Shown here: one piece after another, positions 33,430-42,415 of the stretch
How the letters are laid out: every line of letters starts with the position of its first letter
Position numbering within the stretch: position 1 is the first letter of the stretch
Assembly (NCBI GenBank): GCA_965197825.1
Contig: CBDANW010000002.1
Span: 496,001 to 560,000, forward strand
DNA from: CBDANW01 sp965197825
GTDB taxonomy: Bacteria > Acidobacteriota > Vicinamibacteria > Marinacidobacterales > DATDRI01
Direction: 5' to 3'
Length of the DNA stretch: 64,000 nt
Made by a program: the position numbers and the translations under genes
The notes under the pieces: generated by a model
What the model was told of the DNA's origin: nothing
Databases searched by the model: none
Seen by the model: the letters and a program-made list of their open reading frames with translations, nothing else

Positions 33430-34143
33430 TTGGCGAGCGATCCCGGTTACGCAGAAGCGAAAGAGCTCTTGGAGATCGTACTCGCCTCGGGCAGCCAAAA
33501 GACCCCCTCGATCACGAGCATTTCCGATCGTCTGCGCGCCGGGGCGGAAGCTCTGACGAGAGGATGGAAGAGTTCGGCCATCCAAAACTGGGCGCGCGGA
33601 CTGTCAGCCGATCCATCGAATCGAATCTTCCAGCTCTTGGTCCTTCTCACGACGACCCCTTCCCCGAAACGTCGAAGCCGCTACCTTCAGGAGTTGCTGG
33701 GGATCAGCAAAGATCTCCTCGACGGAGACCGCTCCGAGGAAGCGCACGCCCTGCTCCTCGCCCTTCAGGCGATCGAGGATCCGGAAGACGTTTCTCCGCA
33801 GCTTTCGGGAGCCCCTGAGACATTGGAAACGTCTTCATCGACTTCGTCCGACCCTACCACCCGTCGCCGTCTGAAACCGACCGATACGCAGCCCACCGCG
33901 TTCACTCCAGGTCCGCATGAGGATACTTATTCCTGGTCAGACAATGGGATTCGGCCGGGGGGGATTCGGCCGGGGACGATAGACGTATCGTTCCGAACGT
34001 CGAACGTGCCGAGGCTGCCGACCCTGCTGATGACGGCGAGCATGGCGCGCATCCGGAGAGAGAAGCGGCATTGGTCGAGGCCAGCCGAGCCGAATGGGAA
34101 GCAGCCCAAAAAGAAAAGCCACCTGCCTCGCGCTCCTCGATGA
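33430..34143 (+). pseudogene. Cytoplasmic N-terminal part of the TPR protein, frame-shifted from the rest
   Basis: From a TTG the frame encodes a TPR-like helical segment (SDPGYAEAKELLEIVLAS, LLGISKDLLDGDRSEEAHAL), then an acidic/Ser-rich linker. Real coding probably ends near 33960: there a G7 run (33957-33963) and a 15-bp tandem duplication (GGGATTCGGCCGGGG) mark a shift into the frame of the next entry. Past that point this frame reads as unnatural Arg/Pro-rich sequence. Confidence 0.5.
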
Positions 34144-35606
34144 GCTATCTGTCCAAGGAAGCGCTCTGGAAGCGGCTTGGGGCGCGTAACGTGGTCGCCC
34201 TTGCCGGAATCGGCGTCGTCATCTTCTTTCTTGCTGCGGGGTTCCTCATCTTCTGGCCCGGAGGAAAAGAAGAAGGCAGAGAAGAGCTCGAGAAAGCAGC
34301 GCGTCTGGCAGCGACCGGCCAATTCAGACAAGCCATCACCGTCTACAACCAGATCCTCGATCGGGGGCAATTTCAGACACTGGCTTACTTGGGTCGCGGC
34401 CGCGCGCGGCTGGCAGATGGAGAGGCAGAAGAAGGTTTGTCGGATCTCGCTCGGGCGGCGGAGCTCGCGCCGGAATCCGTAGAGATTGTCGAAGAGATGG
34501 CCGACGGTCACTATTCCCGCGGCCGTTTCGTGAAAGCAGTAGAATACTATACACACGCTATCTCGCTCGGCGGGGACAGCGCCAACGTGCGCTACCGGCT
34601 GGCTGCGAGTCTCGTTCAACTGAACCGAACCGGCGAGGCCCTCCCGCATCTCGAGACAGCCATTGGTCTAGAAACTTCCCATGGTGAAGCTCGGTATCTG
34701 TACGGCAAGTTGCTGAACGACTTGGGCCGATACGCGGAGGCGGAGAAGGAGATTCGCGGTGCCCGGACGCGATTCGATCCGGGAGCGGACTACTTCGTCG
34801 AGCTCGCGATTGCGCTTCTAGAACAGGGCAAGCTGGATGGAGCGGAGGAACTGGCCCGGGATTTGGAGCGCGACGACCCGAGTGACGCTCGAGCACACAC
34901 TCTGTTAGGGGAAATCTATCTAGGACGGAAGCGCCTCGAGGCATCCCGCAACGAGCTCATCATCGCCCTGCAGACGAACGCCGAACAACCGCGTGCGCAC
35001 CTGGCACTCGCCCAAGTTTGGTTGGCCTTCGGCCGGACCCGCGGAGACCCTGGAGACCTCACCAAGGCGAGGCAGATTCTCGAAGAAGGGCACGGAATCC
35101 CGGAAAGCGCGCGACTGCTGGCACTCGGCGAAGTCTCGTTCGCCGAAGGTGATACTGACGACGCCATCGACCTACTGGAGAATGCGCTCGCTCACGGATG
35201 CGAGCGCTTGCCTGCCCGACTGGCTCTTGCGGAAGCCCGTTTCGCAGCTGGAGATCTCGCCGGGGCGGCCGAAGAGCTGGAGGCAGCGGACATCCTTGCA
35301 CCGACCGACGCTGCGATTGCGTTGTCGCTAGGACTCGTTCATTCGCAACGGAAAGATTACCGGTTCGCCAGCAAGGAGTATCTGAAGGCACTTCATCGAG
35401 TGGGGCTTACGCAGCCGGTCCAGGAAAACAGCGGACCGGTGGTACTGCCGTCCCCGTACGTCCCGCTCCCGCCGCGCTTCGATGTGAATCGCGCCATTCG
35501 GGACACCTACCGGAGCGTGCTGGCGCAGAACCAGGAGGACGAAGTCGCCGCTGCATTGAAGAACATCGCCGAGTCGACGTCGTTTCTCATCGGCGGACCG
35601 GCGTAA
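34071..35606 (+). CDS. Membrane-anchored TPR-repeat protein
   Basis: This open frame actually extends upstream to about 33960 (acidic GEHGAHPEREAALVEASRAE) and begins formally at a TTG at 34071; an ATG at 34140 (MSYLSKEALWKRLG) is another candidate. One membrane segment (VVALAGIGVVIFFLAAGFLI) is followed by about ten TPR-like helical pairs (RQAITVYNQILDRGQFQTLA, AVEYYTHAISLGGDSANVRY, DDAIDLLENALAHG). It probably scaffolds a periplasmic complex. Together with the frames upstream it likely forms a single gene of about 800 codons. Confidence 0.75.
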   Translation: MVEASRAEWEAAQKEKPPASRSSMSYLSKEALWKRLGARNVVALAGIGVVIFFLAAGFLIFWPGGKEEGREELEKAARLAATGQFRQAITVYNQILDRGQFQTLAYLGRGRARLADGEAEEGLSDLARAAELAPESVEIVEEMADGHYSRGRFVKAVEYYTHAISLGGDSANVRYRLAASLVQLNRTGEALPHLETAIGLETSHGEARYLYGKLLNDLGRYAEAEKEIRGARTRFDPGADYFVELAIALLEQGKLDGAEELARDLERDDPSDARAHTLLGEIYLGRKRLEASRNELIIALQTNAEQPRAHLALAQVWLAFGRTRGDPGDLTKARQILEEGHGIPESARLLALGEVSFAEGDTDDAIDLLENALAHGCERLPARLALAEARFAAGDLAGAAEELEAADILAPTDAAIALSLGLVHSQRKDYRFASKEYLKALHRVGLTQPVQENSGPVVLPSPYVPLPPRFDVNRAIRDTYRSVLAQNQEDEVAAALKNIAESTSFLIGGPA

Positions 35607-35859
35607 CGCTCGGAACCGGCCCAGCGTCATCTGCTCGCTCCCGTGAATCGCTCACGCGGATGGTGCCTCCATTCAACTGGAAACGGGTTCCCTTCTGCAG
35701 CTTGAGACAGTGCTCGACCTTGGCGTCACGTCCCCTATCGGGTCTCGAGTTCTTCGACTCTTTCGACTTTCTCGACTTCCTCATTTGGGCGACGAGAAGC
35801 ACCCAGTAGCAAGCTACCGTCTCGTACGTTCGGCGCACGATCGATCCCGACTCGGTCAT
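35587..35859 (-). CDS. Doubtful small open frame
   Basis: This 90-codon frame (RKSRKSKESKNSRPDRGRDA, basic and low-complexity) overlaps the TPR gene end. It contains a CGACTTTCTCGACTTCC-like short repeat. The rest of 35607-35925 shows nothing else. Likely not a gene. Confidence 0.2.
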   Translation of the reverse strand: MTESGSIVRRTYETVACYWVLLVAQMRKSRKSKESKNSRPDRGRDAKVEHCLKLQKGTRFQLNGGTIRVSDSRERADDAGPVPSVTPVRR

Positions 35860-36255
35860 CGCATCTAGGCTAACCCCGCTGCCACCCCGCTTTCTGTGAG
35901 GGAGCCAACAAGATGGAAGGGCTCTTTATGACAACCGCCGAGAACTGCGTCGATCGGTGCAGATTCCCCTTTTGCTGGACCGGATAAACTCCACCAGACG
36001 CTTCACAGGAGCACTCGGAAGCGCCCCGAGATGGCGCATCGCCTCCTCCCGAAGAAACTTCGAACGGTACAAAATGCGGTAGGCTTCTTTCAGAGCGCGA
36101 ATGTCCTCCGCGCCGAAACCCGCGCGGCGCAGTCCGACGACGTTGAGGCCCACCGCGCGTCCGGGCACACCGTCGACGGTAAAAAACGGCGGCACGTCCA
36201 AGTTGATTTTGGATCCCCCGCCCACCATGGCCGGCTCCCCTATCTGAGTGAACTA

Positions 36256-37362
36256 GTGGATTGTAACATTTAAGTATTTAGTTGTAATATCTCTCTCATG
36301 CGAGGGAGAGCCGTTGTGTTGACTCAAGCGGAACATAGGGAGCTTGGCAAACGAGTTTCGAGCCGTCGCGGTCGAGCGGATGACGCGCGGATCGCTCGGA
36401 TGTTGCTCTTGCTGGCAGACGGTGCAAGCTATACGCAGGTGCAGCAGACGGTGGGCTGCACGGCGCCTTTTATCAGCAAGTGGAAACGCCGATTCTTGGA
36501 GGAGCGTCTGGCAGGTCTGTACGCGCGTCACGAGGGGCGTCCGATTCAAGTGCTCACGCCTCGGATGGAAGCACGGATTTTTTCGTGGACGCAGAAAAAA
36601 CCGACCGACGGCTCGACTCACTGGAGCACGCGTCGACTTGCGAAGAAGCTGGGAATCCATCACATGATGGTGGCTCGCACTTGGAAAAAGCATGGTCTCC
36701 AGCCACACCGAATTGAGCATTACAAGGCCTCCAACGATCCGGATTTCGAGACGAAGGCAGCGGATATCATCGGTCTATATATGAATCCACCTCAGCACGC
36801 TGCGGTGTTTTGTATTGATGAGAAAACGGCGATCCAAGCCCTGGATCGACGGGACCCGATCTTGCCGTTGTCTCCCGGGCGGGCCGAGCGACACGGTTTC
36901 GAGTACGTCCGGCATGGAACGCTTTCTCTCTACGCCGCCTTCGACACGAAGACGGGGGTGGTTTTGGGCAAGACTGTCCGCCGCCATACCAGCCAGGAGT
37001 TCGTCGCCTTCTTGGAGCAGCTGGTTGCGAGCCACAAGCGAAAGCGCGAAATACATGTCATCCTCGACAATCTGTCGGCTCACAAGACCGCCAAGGTCGC
37101 ACAGTTCCTCGAGGCCAACCCAAAAGTCCGACTCCACTTCACACCCACATATTCCTCCTGGCTGAACAAAATCGAACTCTGGTTCTCCAAGATCGAGCGT
37201 GCCCTGATCCATCGAGGCGTGTTCACGTCAACCCACGACCTGACCCGCAAGATCATGCGCTACATTCGCAAGTACAACGAAGACCCCAAGCCCGTGAAGT
37301 GGACCTACAACGATCCGTCACGACGCATTAAAACCACTAAACGTTCAGTTGTTACAGTCCAC
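36256..37362 (+). mobile_element. IS630-family element, copy 2 (inside lpxA)
   Basis: 1107 bp, TA at 36254-36255 and 37363-37364, ends GTGGATTGTAAC and the reverse complement of GTGGACTGTAAC. The reconstructed empty site is CACTAGTTC, so the target is a CTAG. Confidence 0.93.
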
Positions 37363-37365
37363 TAG
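36298..37365 (+). CDS. IS630-family transposase, copy 2
   Basis: 355 aa, the same domains as copy 1: VFCIDEKTAIQ, VILDNLSAHK, SSWLNKIELWFSKIE. Substitutions include S-to-R at about residue 24, L-to-F in EARIFSW and H-to-Y in PTYSSW. The stop TAG again consists of the target TA and the adjacent flanking G. The first ATG lies 42 bp inside the element. Confidence 0.93.
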   Translation: MRGRAVVLTQAEHRELGKRVSSRRGRADDARIARMLLLLADGASYTQVQQTVGCTAPFISKWKRRFLEERLAGLYARHEGRPIQVLTPRMEARIFSWTQKKPTDGSTHWSTRRLAKKLGIHHMMVARTWKKHGLQPHRIEHYKASNDPDFETKAADIIGLYMNPPQHAAVFCIDEKTAIQALDRRDPILPLSPGRAERHGFEYVRHGTLSLYAAFDTKTGVVLGKTVRRHTSQEFVAFLEQLVASHKRKREIHVILDNLSAHKTAKVAQFLEANPKVRLHFTPTYSSWLNKIELWFSKIERALIHRGVFTSTHDLTRKIMRYIRKYNEDPKPVKWTYNDPSRRIKTTKRSVVTVH

Positions 37366-37859
37366 TGTATCACCACACCACCAGAGATGAACGCCTTCGC
37401 TCCCACCCGGATGTGTCCGGCGAGCGCCACGTAGCTCGCGATGACCGCTTCATCTCCGATCTCGCAATCGTGGGCCACGTGCCCATATGCCATCAGAAAG
37501 CACCGTCTGCCGATCCGCGTCGCGCCACCTGCCCTCGCGCTTCGATGCACCGTCGCGTATTCGCGGATGACACTCTCGTCCCCCACCTCCGCATAACTCT
37601 CGACAGGTCGATACTTCAAGTCCTGCGGATCTCCTCCCAGGACGGCGCCTTCGAATACTCTCACCCCCCGACCCAACCGCAGTCTCCGCTTCAGCACGGC
37701 GCGGGCTTCGACTCGGCATCCCGCTCCCACCACGACGCCCGATTCGATGATCGTATGAGGCCCGATGTGCACGTCCGAACCAAGCTCGCATTCCGGGCTT
37801 ACGCTGGCAGTGGGATCGACGGGCATGGATTGGATTGGTTCTCAGGCGAGTTCCTGCAA

Positions 37860-39095
37860 TCAGTCGATGTATCGTTGAACCAACGCTTCGACCTCAGCGT
37901 CTTCCAACACGCGCTGAGACTCTTTGGCAGCCTGGAAGATCGCCTGAACCAGCTCCTCTTTCAACGGCAGACCGCGAGAGGTGAGCCAGAAGTGAATGTT
38001 GGACAAACCGCACATCGGACCGATCTCGATTCTTTGAGAAAGCCCGAACTCTCCGGCCGGAACTCCCGAGTACACGCGATCGGCCAACCAGGTGTCCTTC
38101 TTTCGGAATGCCTTGATCACTGCCGCGGCGTGCACGCCAGTGCCGGTACGAAAGGCGTCCGACCCCACGACGGGGTATCCGGCAGGGATGGGCACACCCA
38201 CCGACTCCGACACCGTACGGCAGTAATCCGGCAGGCGCGTGAGGTCGTTGTCGATCCAGCCCATCAACTTGAGATTCACCAGCAGCAGATCCATGGGCGT
38301 GTTCCCGCACCTTTCACCGATACCCAGAGCGCAGCCGTGCACCCGGTCCACGCCGGCTTCGATCGCCGCCAGACTGTTCGGGATATCGAGCCCACGGTCC
38401 CGGTGACCATGCCAGTCGATCTTGACCGATTGGTCCGTGTCCGCCACCACATCTTTGATGAAATGCACTAGCTTGCGCACACCGTCCGGCGTCGCGTGCC
38501 CCACCGTATCGCACAAGCAAATTCTCTGTGCACCGTGCTCGATGGCGGCGGTGTAGAGCTCCCGCAACGTGTCCGGCCGCGCCCGCGTGGTGTCCTCGGT
38601 CACGTACATATTGGGCAGCCCGTTCTTGACCACGTAGTCCACCGCCTCGCGGGTGTGTTTCAGGAGTCGCCCTAGATCCCAATCCTCCGCATACTGGCGA
38701 ATCGGGCTCGAGCCGATGAACGTCGCGCACTCGATCGGCTTTCCGACCTTCTGAGAGATCTCGATGACCGGGTCGATGTCCGTCTTGAGAGTGCGCGCCG
38801 CGCAATTGGGAGCGATGGCGAGCTTCTGGTCCACGATCTCTTCCGCCAACCGCAAGACCTGCTTCTGAACGTGGGGCCCCGCACCGGGCAGGCCGATATC
38901 GACGGAATGGATTCCGAGATCGGCCATCAGATGAAGGATCTCGAGCTTCTTGTCGATGGAAGGCGAGGTCACCGAAGGACTTTGGAGCCCATCCCTCAGC
39001 GTTTCATCATCGAACTCGATGGACTTACGCGGATGGGAGAAGGCCTTGTCCTCGACGTTCCAGTCGTAGATGAGATCCTTCTCACGGTTCTCCAC
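37860..39095 (-). CDS. Isopropylmalate/homocitrate-synthase-like acyl-transferase (HMGL family)
   Basis: A 411-aa TIM-barrel enzyme predicted to condense acetyl-CoA with a 2-oxoacid. The GTG at 39095 is chosen because GGAGG lies six bases upstream; the in-frame ATG at 39143 has none. Motifs: DDETLRDGLQSP (R and D of the active site), EDTTRARPDTLRELY, CLCDTVGHATPDGVRKLV, the metal His pair in DWHGHRDRGLDIPNSL, and VHGCALGIGERCGNTPMDL. It lacks the long LeuA regulatory domain but has about 100 extra residues. Exact substrate is unclear: 2-isopropylmalate, citramalate and homocitrate synthases share these motifs. Confidence 0.83.
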   Translation of the reverse strand: MENREKDLIYDWNVEDKAFSHPRKSIEFDDETLRDGLQSPSVTSPSIDKKLEILHLMADLGIHSVDIGLPGAGPHVQKQVLRLAEEIVDQKLAIAPNCAARTLKTDIDPVIEISQKVGKPIECATFIGSSPIRQYAEDWDLGRLLKHTREAVDYVVKNGLPNMYVTEDTTRARPDTLRELYTAAIEHGAQRICLCDTVGHATPDGVRKLVHFIKDVVADTDQSVKIDWHGHRDRGLDIPNSLAAIEAGVDRVHGCALGIGERCGNTPMDLLLVNLKLMGWIDNDLTRLPDYCRTVSESVGVPIPAGYPVVGSDAFRTGTGVHAAAVIKAFRKKDTWLADRVYSGVPAGEFGLSQRIEIGPMCGLSNIHFWLTSRGLPLKEELVQAIFQAAKESQRVLEDAEVEALVQRYID

Positions 39096-39144
39096 GAGGT
39101 GCCTCCTGGAACTATTGTAGACGCTGCGGGGCGTCGGGGCCATT

Positions 39145-39304
39145 CTGGCGGCAATTCACGGGGGGGATCTTGCTATCGATCTTGCCAGACGCTCACGGGA
39201 CGTCAGTTCTGGCGTCGATATACGTGATCTTGGTAATCAGCCGAGTCAGACGCCCCCTCAGGCATCGACATACGGGATCTCGACAACCAACGGCGTCAGA
39301 CGCC
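39145..39304 (+). repeat. 46-nt palindromic-end repeat cluster C
   Basis: Three units at 39145-39192, 39209-39254 and 39259-39304, direct orientation. The middle unit starts CTGGCGTCGATATACGTGAT and ends GAGTCAGACGCC. It fills the gap between the isopropylmalate-synthase-like gene and the sorbosone-dehydrogenase remnant. Confidence 0.8.
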
Positions 39305-39317
39305 CCTACGGAGCCTT

Positions 39318-40125
39318 CTAATAGGAAATCCGGTAGATGAACGCCGGCTTCGTCGTCCGAAACGAGCAGGGCCCCGTCCGGCATCACCTGGACGTCAACC
39401 GGACGGCCCCAGGCTTCTTCACTTTGTAGCCAGCCGGAAGCGAAAACCTCGTAACTAACCGCCCGATTGCCATCCAGCTCGACCCGCATCACTCGGTAGC
39501 CTTATCTTGTTGGTTCGATTCCAGGAGCCGTGCTCGGCAAAGAAGATCTGACCGCGATAGTCCTCGGGAAACATGGAGCCGTCATAGAAACGCATGCCAA
39601 TCGCCGCGACGTGAGCATCGAGTGCCCGCGCAGGAGCCACGAACTCGCTGCAGTCTCGTTCACTCCCGAACTCGGGGTCTGGAATCGTGCCCGCGTGACA
39701 GTAAGGGAACCCGAAGTGCAATCCAGGGCTCGGTGCATGGTTGAGCTCATCGGGAGGGATGTCGTCCCCCATCTGGTCACGACCGTTGTCAGTAAACCAC
39801 AGCTCCTGGGTCTCCGGATGCCAGTCGAACCCCACCGTGTTTCGAACTCCGTGGGCAAAAACTTCCAGCCCACTCCCGTCGGGATTCATCCGAAGAATGG
39901 TCCCATAGCGCTCATCGTCCCGCTTACAAACGTTGCACGGAAACCCGACCGGGACATATAGCATGCCGTCCGGACCGAAGGCGATGAGTTTCCAGCCATG
40001 ATGCGTCTCGGTGGGTAGATCATCACGTATGACGACCGGCTCGGGAGGATCGTCGAGCCGTTCTTCGATCCCGTCGAAACGAAGCACCTTGGAGAATCCA
40101 CCACCACTCGGGCTGCCAGCGACAG
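39318..40125 (-). pseudogene. Sorbosone/glucose dehydrogenase-like beta-propeller, C-terminal part
   Basis: A PQQ-dependent-type soluble aldose dehydrogenase family propeller: KVLRFDGIEERLDDPPEPVV, HHGWKLIAFGPDGMLYVPVG, NTVGFDWHPETQELWFTDNG, HAPSPGLHFGFPYCHAGTIP. Two frameshifts are evident: after FFAEHGSWNRTNKI (near 39500) and near the end, where another frame finishes IYRISY and stop. The first ~100 residues are absent; a matching N-terminal piece is on the opposite strand at 41007-41240. The 5' side joins the DruA-like fragment. Confidence 0.78.
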
Positions 40126-40770
40126 CACGTGACTCGCGAGGCCTTTGATGGAAAACCACGGCAGGATCAGGAACCGACTGTTGTTTACCACCCGCCGAAG
40201 GTTCTTTTGCCGCGTCGCGTCATCCCAACCGATGAAGCCGTCACGAGACCGAAGACGACGCGCTGACGACGAGAACTGCACGCACCCACTCAGCTCACGA
40301 CGAGGTTTCGAGCTCCAGACCAAGTAACGCAGGTGTGCGCCATAGGCCACCTTGTGCCCGAGGTAGTGGTAACGCTCGACCAGTTCCCTCCACAGCGCTC
40401 GCTCCTCAGCGTGCGCCACCAAGCCCAGAGTTACCGGCGCCACGTCCGATAGATTGCCCTCTCGACGAGACCCCTTTCGTCCAGCCTTCGTGTAGTGGAT
40501 GCTCGTGGGGCCGCGACGACGGGGTAGCTCCACCAATCCCCCCGCTTCGAGCAAATCGAGGTACTCGTAACATTCCCTGGATTTCAAATTTCCGTTCGCA
40601 CGAACCCAACCCAATGACTCGCAGATCGTGCTCGCAAGCTCTTGCCGCGACAGTCCGCATGAGTCGATGACCTCGTGCAGAATATTCCATTCCTCATCGG
40701 TCACACCCTTGCCGCAAAAGCTCGGGCGCTTCCACACCATGGCCTCCGTCTCGTTGCTCACCTGGGCCAC
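40125..40770 (-). pseudogene. DruA-like (DUF4338) protein fragment
   Basis: About 215 residues of a DUF4338 protein, the domain named after DruA of the Druantia anti-phage system and also widespread as a transposase-like orphan. Seen: a winged-helix-like N-terminus (GLSRQELASTICESLGWVR), LVERYHYLGHKVAYGAHLRY, SGCVQFSSSARRLRSRDGFI, GWDDATRQKNLRRVVNNSRF and LILPWFSIKGLASHVLS. It breaks off there; the expected catalytic-like DW...ETFVD and GTCYRAANW-type region is missing. No other Druantia gene is adjacent, so a mobile element is more likely than a defence locus. Confidence 0.72.
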
Positions 40771-41006
40771 GCTCCTTTCCTCCCAGGCTGAGACTACACA
40801 GATGGTCCCGCTTTGTCCAGGACTTTTTTCCTTTTTGTTTCAAACCTCCGTCAACAACGAGCGACCCCCGGGCAGACTACTTATCGCATCCCGTCATGTC
40901 ACGCACCGTTGCCGAAAGGACACTCCGAGGTGCTCATCAAGGATGTCGATGGCAGTTAAGAATCTCGTCCGCGGTGACCCTTAAGATGCTGGTCCGGGAG
41001 CGGGAA

Positions 41007-41240
41007 ATGAAAAGGTTCAACGCCGTTCTGATTCTTGCCATTGTATTCTCGGTTGCCTGCAGCGACAGCGGTTCACCAACGCCCGAGGCCGCATCGGACG
41101 TTCCGCTCGACGAGGGGCTGCTCGAGCAGATCGAGCTCCCGCCAGGATTCGAGATCGAGCTCTACGCAACGGGGCTGCCGGGAGCTCGTTCCATGACGTT
41201 GACCCCGGGCGGCACGCTCTTCGTCGGCTCCCGCCGACTG
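41007..41240 (+). pseudogene. Sorbosone dehydrogenase-like lipoprotein, N-terminal part
   Basis: The ATG at 41007 follows GGGAGCGGGAA. It encodes a lipoprotein signal (LILAIVFSVAC), an acidic spacer, then IELPPGFEIELYATGLPGAR and SMTLTPGGTLFVGSR, the first blade of the same propeller family as 39318-40125. It then runs into IS66 tnpC sequence. Its orientation is opposite to the C-terminal part, so the original gene was split by an inversion. Confidence 0.72.
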
Positions 41241-41532
41241 GCAAGGGCTAACCCGGTTCCTCGAAGTGCCGGGTGTGCCCCTCGACAACAACGTTAGCGA
41301 ACAGGAGCTGAAGCCCTCACAACGGCATCGTAAGAACTCACTGTTTTTCAGGACACAGGCTGGCGCCGATGTCGGCGACGTGCTCCTGAGCATGATCCGG
41401 ACCTCGGTAAAAAACAGTATCGACCCGGTGCACTACCTGACGAACATCTCCATGCACGCCCAAGACGCTAGAGCCGCACCCGAGTCGTGGCTGCCTTGGA
41501 GCTATCAGGGAACGTTGAACAGGCTCAACTGA
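41241..41532 (+). pseudogene. tnpC: IS66-type TnpC, C-terminal fragment
   Basis: Reads LTRFLEVPGVPLDNNVSEQE, LKPSQRHRKNSLFFRTQAGA, then DVLLSMIRTSVKN and a tail ending GTLNRLN. LDNNVSEQELKP is the conserved C-terminal block of TnpC, but distinct from the LDNNHAERALRE copies here. The stop is convergent with and overlaps that of tnpB. Confidence 0.8.
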
Positions 41533-41878
41533 CCCGACGCCACGCCTCCGCCATTCCCGCCCGCAACGGAAGTCCATTGTAGATTAGCACCGCCAATTGC
41601 TCGGCGGGCAGCGCCGCAACTCCATCCGTGGTATGACGCGGCCACCACTGCAGACGGCCCTTCGAAAAACGCTTCTGAAATAACCAAAACCCCTGTCCGT
41701 CGTACACCAAAAATTTGAGCGCCGTGCCTGAACGATTACGAAAAACGAATAACGTGCCGAGGAACGGATCGAGCTGGAATTGTTGTCGGCACACGCAAGC
41801 CAAAGAATCGATACCCTTGCGGAAATCAACCGGCTCGCAAGCCACCAATACCTTCAGTTGAGGAACGATCTGGATCAT
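41525..41878 (-). CDS. tnpB: IS66-type TnpB accessory protein
   Basis: 117 aa from the ATG at 41878. Shows KVLVACEPVDFRKGIDSLAC, DPFLGTLFVFRNRSGTALKF and FWLFQKRFSKGRLQWWP. A different branch from the TnpB at 16381. Looks intact, but its transposase partner is only a fragment. Confidence 0.87.
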   Translation of the reverse strand: MIQIVPQLKVLVACEPVDFRKGIDSLACVCRQQFQLDPFLGTLFVFRNRSGTALKFLVYDGQGFWLFQKRFSKGRLQWWPRHTTDGVAALPAEQLAVLIYNGLPLRAGMAEAWRRVS

Positions 41879-42016
41879 GTGTGAGTGCCGTTGCCGAGCG
41901 CGCCGACCACGAAGCGACAAACAGATTCGACCAGCTCATTCTCTCCCTCGCGATTCGACGTTACGACCGTCAGGCTCCCCGATGCGCTCTCTACCGTCAG
42001 ACGGCACATCGTTCCT

Positions 42017-42415
42017 TCACCCTGAACCGAGTTCAGCGGAGGGCGTCATCATGCCGCCCGACAAGCCCATCCCATGCGCCAGCTCCACGAACGCAGTCCG
42101 ACTCGGAGCTATCGCGCTCACCTGCTCCGTTCCACTCCGTCCAGGCTTCTTGCTCAGGGAGCCTACTCCAGAAACCCTTCGTTGTCCTCCCTTGAGACGT
42201 TTGGCGCTCACAACCGCTCCATGAGTCTTTCGGACCTTCTTGAATCGCGCCGAATTCAAGCGGAGATGACGGCAGATCGCGCCCGGCGTATACCGATCCA
42301 GCAGCCCCACCGCCGCATTCCACAACTCCTCCGGGATCAAACGTCCGTGTGGCTTCGACCTCCATGATTCGAACTGTTTCTCAACCTCTGAAAGTCCCGC
42401 TTTCCTCGAGCGCAT
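42017..42415 (-). CDS. tnpA: IS66-associated TnpA-like protein
   Basis: 132 aa. The N-terminal half matches short IS66 first proteins (PHGRLIPEELWNAAVGLLDR, GAICRHLRLNSARFKKVRK), with a predicted helix-turn-helix. The C-terminal part is basic and variable. Positioned upstream of tnpB on the same strand, as in IS66. Confidence 0.7.
   Translation of the reverse strand: MRSRKAGLSEVEKQFESWRSKPHGRLIPEELWNAAVGLLDRYTPGAICRHLRLNSARFKKVRKTHGAVVSAKRLKGGQRRVSGVGSLSKKPGRSGTEQVSAIAPSRTAFVELAHGMGLSGGMMTPSAELGSG

Larger units (their letters stand above)
35926..37826 (-). pseudogene. lpxA: UDP-N-acetylglucosamine acyltransferase LpxA, split by IS630
   Basis: LpxA makes the first step of lipid A synthesis. 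The N-terminal part (37826-37363) shows left-handed beta-helix hexapeptides (VHIGPHTIIESGVVVGAGCR) and the catalytic His in MAYGHVAHDCEIGDE. The C-terminal part (36253-35926) has FTQIGEPAMVGGGSKINLD, VPGRAVGLNVVGLRRAGF and the helical end. Rejoining across the IS with one TA gives VVIH-TAG-FTQIGE: homologs have Gln at the TAG (HQF). So the gene carries an amber codon as well as the 1.1-kb insertion. If this is the only copy, lipid A synthesis would be lost; a second copy elsewhere is likely. Confidence 0.88.

Noticed and set aside
24190..39304. CRISPR-like array reading of the GGCGTC repeats
   Set aside because: Conservation extends across the whole unit rather than alternating with unique spacers, spacing is irregular, and no cas genes are present.
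40125..40770. Druantia defence system
   Set aside because: Only a truncated DUF4338 piece is present; no druB, druC, druD or druE-type helicase adjacent.
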